Shown here: positions 16,032-20,427 of the stretch, piece by piece
Numbering within the stretch: position 1 is the stretch's first letter
Layout: each line of letters starts with the position of its first letter
Translations under genes and position numbers: made by a program
NCBI GenBank assembly: GCA_038323965.1
Contig: JBBQHM010000033.1
Location: forward strand, 1 to 20,427
DNA: 20,427 nucleotides
Source: JBBQHM01 sp038323965
Lineage (GTDB): Bacteria > Verrucomicrobiota > Verrucomicrobiia > Chthoniobacterales > UBA10450
Direction of reading: 5' to 3'
The notes under the pieces: model-generated
The model's database searches: none
What the model was told of the DNA's origin: nothing
What the model saw: the letters and a program-made list of their open reading frames with translations, nothing else

Positions 16032-16048
16032 GCGTCGCGCGCGCCAAA

Positions 16049-16516
16049 GTGCCGAAGAAACGGCAACGCGTATTTCGTCCCGCCGTCGCTGCGATCGTCA
16101 GCGATCGGCAAGGTTTCATTCTGGTGTGCGAACGCAGCGACACTGCGGGGGCATGGCAATTTCCACAGGGCGGCATCGATCAGGGCGAGTCCGCGCGCGA
16201 CGCGTTAAAGCGCGAAGTATTTGAAGAGATCGGCTTGAAGCCGCAGAACTACCGGATCGGTAAAGTCGCCGGTCCATTCCGTTACCGCTTGCCCGATGGA
16301 ATGAGAAAACAATGGTACCGTGGCCAGTCCCATCATTACTACATCCTGCGGCTGATTGGTGACCGACCACGCTTGAATTTCGGCGATGACGATCCTGAAT
16401 TTCAGGATGCGCGCTGGATCAAGCCGCCAGACTTTCGCCTGAAATGGTTGCCGCCCAATAAGCGCGGCGCGTATCGCCGCGCGCTGGCCGCCCTCTTTGG
16501 TTTGCGGTTGAAATAA
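16049..16516 (+). CDS. rppH: Nudix hydrolase, RppH-like RNA pyrophosphohydrolase
   Basis: 155 residues, cytoplasmic. The Nudix box is complete: Gly41, Glu47, then REVFEEIGL (55-63), with Glu59 and Glu60 as metal ligands. AWQFPQGGID (35-44) and QWYRGQSHHYYIL (88-100) are characteristic of the RppH/Ap4A-hydrolase branch. RppH removes pyrophosphate from 5'-triphosphate mRNA and starts decay; related enzymes cleave dinucleoside polyphosphates, and sequence alone does not fully separate them. The start is GTG at 16049, 17 bases after the oxidoreductase stop, with no ribosome-binding site. It is probably co-transcribed with the upstream gene. Confidence 0.88.
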   Translation: MPKKRQRVFRPAVAAIVSDRQGFILVCERSDTAGAWQFPQGGIDQGESARDALKREVFEEIGLKPQNYRIGKVAGPFRYRLPDGMRKQWYRGQSHHYYILRLIGDRPRLNFGDDDPEFQDARWIKPPDFRLKWLPPNKRGAYRRALAALFGLRLK

Positions 16517-16588
16517 AGATATTTTGCCGTTGACGAGCTGCCGCGTAACGGGCACAAACCGTGCTGCCTGCCACAAGCCTTGCTGAAA

Positions 16589-16678
16589 ATGTTGACCATC
16601 AGTTCCTTTGCCATCGCCTGCTTTGCAGTCCTCGGGTGTGTGTGGTGGGCTTGCGCGACGGACACCGATCAGACATAA
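16589..16678 (+). CDS. possible 29-residue hydrophobic peptide
   Basis: ATG at 16589 opens 29 codons ending at TAA 16676: a hydrophobic run (LTISSFAIACFAVLGC), then WWACATDTDQT. It could be a single membrane segment or a tiny lipoprotein, since VLGC resembles a lipobox. It lies in the 176-base gap between the Nudix gene and the receiver gene. There is no ribosome-binding site or known family, and it may be chance. Otherwise this gap shows no clear feature. Confidence 0.2.
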   Translation: MLTISSFAIACFAVLGCVWWACATDTDQT

Positions 16679-16692
16679 CATCGGCGAGGCTT

Positions 16693-17460
16693 ATGCTTAA
16701 CCAGGAGGACTTGAAGTGGATCGCAACCACTTCAACCGAGCTTAATTCGCTGCTGCAGCAGATTGCGCGTTACGCGGATCTGGCGCGCCAGCACAAAGGA
16801 CAGCATGCTTATCTTGAGATGCTGAGCGATCGCGTCGATCAGGCGGCGAAGAATGCCCAATCGCTGTTCGATCGCGTGACCTCAGGCATAATGCGCGGGA
16901 GCGCCGCCGGGGCTAGTCAGGAAGAAAAAACACCCATCAGGAAATCGACCCCCTTAAGTGTCGTCCGCCCGGAAGAGGCGAAAACTGCGTCGGCCAAAAG
17001 TGAAAGTGCCGCGTCGGTCGAGAATGCAAAAGAGAACGGATCTCCGGCCGACATCCACATTCATAACGGGGCGGGCGGCAGAGAGCTCATCATGATCGTC
17101 GACGACGAGGCAGAAATCGCGGATCTCGCCTGCGAGATGTTGGCGGAGGAAGGCTACAAAGTCATCGTCGCGCGCGACGGTTTCGAGGCACTGAAAATTT
17201 ACCAGAGCGCCAAGGCGCAAATCGGCCTCGTCATTCTTGATTTCTTTCTTCCCGTCATGGACGGCGATGCTGTTTTCGAAGAATTAAAAGCGCTGAATCC
17301 GAACGTGAACGTCGTCTTGAGCAGCGGGTTTGCCGAGCAAAGCAAAATCGGTGCGATGCTGGCGCAGGGTTTGCGCGGTTTTATCCCGAAGCCGTACAGC
17401 CGCGAGAAGCTTCTGGATCAGGTGCGACAGACCCTGGACGCGGCGCGGCGACCGCTCTAG
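16693..17460 (+). CDS. receiver (REC) domain protein with degenerate histidine-kinase-like N-terminus
   Basis: 255 residues. Residues 1-66 form a helical pair, LKWIATTSTELNSLLQQIARYADLARQ and then YLEMLSDRVDQAAKNAQSLFDRVTS, which resembles the dimerisation hairpin of hybrid histidine kinases, but the phosphorylatable His is replaced (TSTELN). No ATPase domain follows. Residues 67-125 are a low-complexity Ser/Ala/Lys/Glu linker. Residues 130-250 are a full receiver: acidic pair Asp137-Asp138, phosphoacceptor Asp183 (LVILDFFLPVMDGD), Ser210/Ser211 and Lys233 (FIPKPYS). There is no DNA-binding output domain. The ATG at 16693, with GAGG just upstream, is chosen; the open frame to 16561 adds 44 unlike residues. 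The pilT pair follows after 91 bases, suggesting control of pilus retraction or motility, by inference from position. Confidence 0.82.
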   Translation: MLNQEDLKWIATTSTELNSLLQQIARYADLARQHKGQHAYLEMLSDRVDQAAKNAQSLFDRVTSGIMRGSAAGASQEEKTPIRKSTPLSVVRPEEAKTASAKSESAASVENAKENGSPADIHIHNGAGGRELIMIVDDEAEIADLACEMLAEEGYKVIVARDGFEALKIYQSAKAQIGLVILDFFLPVMDGDAVFEELKALNPNVNVVLSSGFAEQSKIGAMLAQGLRGFIPKPYSREKLLDQVRQTLDAARRPL

Positions 17461-17506
17461 CCCCGCTCCGGATTTCCCCGAAGCCGACCTGGCCTGCGCA
17501 GGGAAA

Positions 17507-17518
17507 CACGCCGGCGTG
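17507..17518. repeat. 12-bp perfect palindrome upstream of pilT
   Basis: CACGCCGGCGTG in the 91-base gap between the receiver gene and pilT, 34 bases before the pilT start. It could be an operator half-site pair or a small hairpin. In GC-rich DNA, chance is a real possibility. Nothing else is evident in this gap. Confidence 0.2.
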
Positions 17519-17551
17519 GCACCAATTTAGCTTCTCATTGCGGCCGACCGC

Positions 17552-18637
17552 ATGGCTCGCATTGATTCATTTTTCAAATTGATGTCTGAGCAGAAAGCCT
17601 CGGACCTTCATCTTTCAACTAACAATCCGCCGATGCTGCGGATTAATGGTGAACTCGTTCGCGTCGATTATCCGCCGCTCAAGAACGACGAATTGAAGTC
17701 GATGGTCTATGAGATTGCCCCCGAAGGTAAAATCAAACTCTTCGAGGAAACGTCGGATGTCGATTTCGGCTACGAAGTGCCGGGAGTGGCTCGATATCGC
17801 GCGAACTTTTTCCAGCAGAAATACGGCATCTCGGCGGTGTTCCGCCTGATTCCGTCAAACGTCCTCACCGTCGATGACCTCGAGCTTCCGTCGGTCCTGA
17901 AAAAGTTTCCTCTGCTCAAGAAAGGCCTTGTCCTCGTCACCGGGCCGACCGGTTCGGGCAAATCCACGACGCTGGCGGCCATGATGGACTACGCGAATCT
18001 GCATCGGCACGACCACATCATAACCGTGGAGGATCCGATCGAGTTTGTTCACCGCAGCCAGAATTGCCTTGTGCAGCATCGCGAGGTTGGCATTCACACC
18101 CGTTCCTTCGCCGCCGCCTTGCGCGGAGCCCTGCGCGAGGACCCGGATATCCTGCTCGTGGGAGAAATGCGCGACCACGAGACGATCGAGCTCGCCCTCA
18201 CCGCCGCGGCCACCGGTCACCTTGTTTTCGGAACGCTGCACACTTCCAGCGCAGCGAAAGCGGTCGATCGTATCATTGACGTTTTTCCAACGAATCAGCA
18301 GAACCAAATTCGCGCCACCCTTGCCGAATCGTTGAAAGGCGTGATTGCGCAGAATCTCTTCAAACGCATCGACAAACCGGGACGCGTGGCCGCACTCGAA
18401 ATTCTCGTGGTCGACATGGCGATCTCAAACCTCGTGCGCGAGGCCAAGACGCACCAAATCCCGGGCATGATTCAGGTCGGTAAAAAAAAGGGCAACCAAC
18501 CGCTGGACGACGCGATCATGTCGCATCTCCGCGAAGCCCGGATCTCACCCGAGGAAGCGTACGACAAGTCGATCGACAAAAAGAAGTTTCGGCCATTCCT
18601 CAAAAATCCTCCTGAAGATACCTCTGAAGAAATTTAA
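17552..18637 (+). CDS. pilT: type IV pilus retraction ATPase PilT
   Basis: 361 residues, cytoplasmic hexameric ATPase that depolymerises type IV pili for twitching. The N-terminal PAS-like domain begins with the PilT-type SEQKASDLHLSTNNPPMLRING (12-33). Walker A is GPTGSGKS (131-138, Lys137), the Asp box ITVEDPIEFVH (157-167), Walker B ILLVGEMRD (200-208, Glu205) and the His box TGHLVFGTLHT (221-231). AISNLVRE (290-297), followed by HQI, corresponds to the PilT retraction motif AIRNLIRE, here with Ser for Arg. Length is normal, with a charged tail. It is followed after 3 bases by a second PilT-family gene. No pilin or pilB, pilC, pilM-Q gene is in the window. The ATG at 17552 lacks a Shine-Dalgarno sequence. 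Confidence 0.95.
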   Translation: MARIDSFFKLMSEQKASDLHLSTNNPPMLRINGELVRVDYPPLKNDELKSMVYEIAPEGKIKLFEETSDVDFGYEVPGVARYRANFFQQKYGISAVFRLIPSNVLTVDDLELPSVLKKFPLLKKGLVLVTGPTGSGKSTTLAAMMDYANLHRHDHIITVEDPIEFVHRSQNCLVQHREVGIHTRSFAAALRGALREDPDILLVGEMRDHETIELALTAAATGHLVFGTLHTSSAAKAVDRIIDVFPTNQQNQIRATLAESLKGVIAQNLFKRIDKPGRVAALEILVVDMAISNLVREAKTHQIPGMIQVGKKKGNQPLDDAIMSHLREARISPEEAYDKSIDKKKFRPFLKNPPEDTSEEI

Positions 18638-18640
18638 GCG

Positions 18641-19807
18641 ATGAGACTTCCCGATCTCGACAAGATCCTGACAGCGATGCTGAAGACGTATGAGGGCATC
18701 TCCGATTTTAACTTTTCCGTCGGTCACCCGCTCCAAGTGGAAGACTACGGCGAATTACGCCCCGTCTTCGTCGATCCTCCGATCGAGGCGCTTACGCCCT
18801 TCCAGACCGAGCAGATTGCGCTCAGCCTGATCCAGGGTAATCCGCGTTTGATTTACGATTATCTAACCGGCGGTTCGTGCGATTGCAGCTACTCGTTGAA
18901 TGAAGAAGCCCGCTTTCGTGTGAACATTTTCCGTCAGCGCGGAAATTTCGCCATTGTCATGCGCCGACTCGAGGGACAGGTCCCAAGCGTCCGGTCTCTC
19001 GGATTGCCTTCCATTATCCAGCAAATCGCGCGCGAAAAAACCGGTCTCGTCCTCGTTACCGGAGCCACCGGAAGCGGCAAAACCACTACGCTGGCGGCGC
19101 TGCTCAACGAGATTAACGAAACTCAGCCGGTCCACATCGTTACGCTCGAGGACCCGATCGAATTCGTCCATCCGACGCTCAAGGCAACTTTTAACCAGCG
19201 CGAGCTCGGCCAGGATTTTAATAACTATCCGAACGGCCTGCGCGCGGCTCTACGTCAGGCTCCGAAAGTGATCCTCGTGGGTGAAATGCGCGATCGCGCC
19301 ACCGTCGAGGTTGCACTCATGGCTGCGGAAACGGGGCACCTTGTGCTCAGCACTCTGCACACCGTCGATGCCGGCCAGTCAATTAACCGTATCCTCGGCT
19401 TGTTTTCGCTGGGTGAAGAACAGCAACTTCGGACGCGTCTTTCCGATGTGCTGCGCTACGTCGTCAGTCAGCGACTCGCTCCCAAGGTTACTGGCGGACG
19501 CCAGTTGCTCACCGAAATCATGGGCAATAATTTGCGCACCAAGGAGACCGTCGCGCTTGGCGAGGGTGAACATAGAGGCTTCTACGAAATCATCGAGGCC
19601 AGTTCGCAGCTTGGATGGATGACATTCGATCAATCCATTCTCGCGGCCTACGAGAGCGGATGCATTTCCGAAGATACCGCGCAATTATTTGCCACCCGCA
19701 AAGGTCGTGTCAGCCGCGGCATCGATCTCATCCAAAAAGCGCGCGGCGTCGATGCTGACCTTGATTCCGGGCTGAGGCTCGATGCGCCCGTCAACGCCTT
19801 CCGCTAG
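18641..19807 (+). CDS. second PilT/PilU-type retraction ATPase
   Basis: 388 residues, a paralogue of the preceding protein. The N-terminal domain (1-115) is diverged: ISDFNFSVGHPLQVE instead of ASDLHL. The motor core is intact: Walker A GATGSGKT (141-148, Lys147), Asp box VTLEDPIEFVH (167-177), Walker B VILVGEMRD (210-218, Glu215) and His box TGHLVLSTLHT (231-241). The AIRNLIRE motif is not recognisable; instead the C-terminal part reads IIEASSQLGWMTFDQSIL, as in PilU-like accessory retraction ATPases. Two cysteines (SCDCSY, 79-84) occupy a place that is usually acidic. It sits 3 bases after pilT and 2 bases before the next gene, so it belongs to a tight operon. It probably assists PilT or powers a related machine; this is inference. 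Confidence 0.92.
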   Translation: MRLPDLDKILTAMLKTYEGISDFNFSVGHPLQVEDYGELRPVFVDPPIEALTPFQTEQIALSLIQGNPRLIYDYLTGGSCDCSYSLNEEARFRVNIFRQRGNFAIVMRRLEGQVPSVRSLGLPSIIQQIAREKTGLVLVTGATGSGKTTTLAALLNEINETQPVHIVTLEDPIEFVHPTLKATFNQRELGQDFNNYPNGLRAALRQAPKVILVGEMRDRATVEVALMAAETGHLVLSTLHTVDAGQSINRILGLFSLGEEQQLRTRLSDVLRYVVSQRLAPKVTGGRQLLTEIMGNNLRTKETVALGEGEHRGFYEIIEASSQLGWMTFDQSILAAYESGCISEDTAQLFATRKGRVSRGIDLIQKARGVDADLDSGLRLDAPVNAFR

Positions 19808-19809
19808 TT

Positions 19810-20280
19810 ATGGAACAGGAAATTAACGACATCCCGTTTTTCGACATCGGCGACAACACCGCGCTGGTCTGCGTGGATCATCAGCAATATCAAAAGCTGG
19901 TTGTGCCGCAATTGATCGACCTGAGCTACAAAGTCCACCTGGGATTATATGAAGAGGACGTGCTGCTAAAGCTGCGTACTTATGCCTACAACGTCGTCGT
20001 TATTTACGAGAACTTTAAAGGCGCGACGCTCGCATCGAATCCAATTCTTCGTGAAATGATCCGTCGGCCCGGCTCCCAGCGGCGCGAGCATTTTGTGGTG
20101 CTTCTCAGCCATCGTTTTGCCACGAACGACGCCATGAGCGCATTCGTGCAAAGCGTCGATATGATTGTGAACATCGCCGATCTTGCGAACTTCAAGCCGG
20201 TGCTGAGACGCGGCACCACCCAACATCGCGAGCTCTACCACCCTTTTCAGCAGACCCTGAAACAGGTGCAGGCGATCTAG
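19810..20280 (+). CDS. receiver-like (pseudo-receiver) protein of unknown function
   Basis: 156 residues, soluble, no signal peptide. I do not recognise a named family. The order of strands and helices resembles a response-regulator receiver: TALVCVD (17-23) as strand 1, LSYKVHLGLYEEDVLLKL (38-55) as strand 2/helix 2, YNVVVIYENF (60-69) as strand 3, HFVVLLSHRF (94-103) as strand 4 and SVDMIVNIADL (115-125) as strand 5. The phosphoacceptor Asp is missing (Tyr66/Glu67 in its place), and so is the usual Pro and Lys pair. It may therefore be a phosphorylation-independent partner. It lies 2 bases after the second pilT-like gene, in the same operon, which points to a role in pilus or motility control. 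Fold assignment is by eye. Confidence 0.75.
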   Translation: MEQEINDIPFFDIGDNTALVCVDHQQYQKLVVPQLIDLSYKVHLGLYEEDVLLKLRTYAYNVVVIYENFKGATLASNPILREMIRRPGSQRREHFVVLLSHRFATNDAMSAFVQSVDMIVNIADLANFKPVLRRGTTQHRELYHPFQQTLKQVQAI

Positions 20281-20295
20281 TCGCGTGCGAGTGTT

Positions 20296-20314
20296 GCGCG
20301 TGTCTGACACGCGC
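20296..20314. repeat. perfect 9-bp inverted repeat after the pilT operon
   Basis: GCGCGTGTC and GACACGCGC are exact reverse complements with one base between them. As RNA this gives a stem of at least 7 bp with a five-base loop. It starts 16 bases after the operon's last stop. No T-run follows, so it is either an unusual terminator, an mRNA-stabilising hairpin, or an operator for the next gene. Confidence 0.4.
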
Positions 20315-20356
20315 TGCGATCCGAATGATGATTCTGAGACGACCAACCGTCGAACG

Positions 20357-20427
20357 ATGAGCATGAAGCCTTTGGATTGGGTGGAATTTAAGTGGGACCT
20401 CGCATCCGCGCCCGCTGCGCAGGAGCC
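20357..20427 (+). CDS. start of an unidentified gene, cut by the window edge
   Basis: ATG at 20357 opens a frame that stays open to the window end (23 full codons: MSMKPLDWVEFKWDLAS, then an Ala/Pro-rich run). A second in-frame ATG lies two codons on. It is too short to assign; the composition looks coding. There is no ribosome-binding site. The 76 bases before it hold the inverted repeat described above. Confidence 0.4.
   Translation, partial: MSMKPLDWVEFKWDLASAPAAQE

Noticed and set aside
16530..16558. TTGACG as a -35 box for the receiver/pilT operon
   Set aside because: No acceptable -10 hexamer lies 16-18 bases downstream.
16561..16692. N-terminal extension of the receiver-protein frame to 16561
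   Set aside because: The 44 residues are Cys/His/Arg-rich and unlike the rest; the ATG at 16693 has a GAGG upstream and starts the helical domain.
1..20427. Search by eye for tRNA genes, rRNA, CRISPR arrays, insertion sequences and phage genes
   Set aside because: No regularly spaced repeats, no transposase or integrase, and no tRNA-like cloverleaf were noticed; the only interspersed element is the repeat at 4834-4960.

Overview
The window looks like a chromosomal segment from a Gram-negative bacterium, most likely of the Verrucomicrobiota (my inference, not a database result). The reasons are a fused LpxC-FabZ protein next to lpxA, a secreted protein of the TIGR03790 type, a two-domain nucleoside diphosphate kinase, a fused SpmA-SpmB membrane protein, GC-rich coding DNA, and very few Shine-Dalgarno sequences. 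I see no rRNA or tRNA gene, CRISPR array, transposase or phage gene. Coding density is high, and no gene-free stretch exceeds about 180 bases.

Left edge (1-1582, minus strand): an alpha/beta hydrolase lies directly upstream of a type I DAHP synthase (shikimate pathway) whose C-terminal end is cut by the window edge. A short divergent promoter region with an inverted repeat separates them from prmA.

First plus-strand block (1654-9305): prmA (ribosomal protein L11 methyltransferase), a two-domain NDP kinase, a class I aminotransferase, a palindromic interspersed repeat, a GH57 glycogen-branching-type enzyme whose start codon lies inside that repeat, a secreted FlgD-Ig-like protein that appears split by an in-frame stop, and the lipid A pair lpxC-fabZ and lpxA.

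Minus-strand pair (9302-11667): a PhnP-like metallo-beta-lactamase-fold phosphodiesterase overlaps a secreted TIGR03790-type protein. The latter converges on lpxA, and the two stop codons overlap.

Second plus-strand block (11727-20427): recN, the SpmA-SpmB fusion, an FAD/NAD oxidoreductase, an RppH-like Nudix hydrolase, a receiver-domain protein with a histidine-kinase-like N-terminus that lacks the histidine, two consecutive PilT-family retraction ATPases, a receiver-like protein without a phosphorylatable Asp, and the first codons of another gene. The last four complete genes (16693-20280) form the most system-like unit: a probable surface-motility (type IV pilus retraction) module with one apparently active and one apparently inactive receiver. 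The remaining genes are mostly housekeeping.
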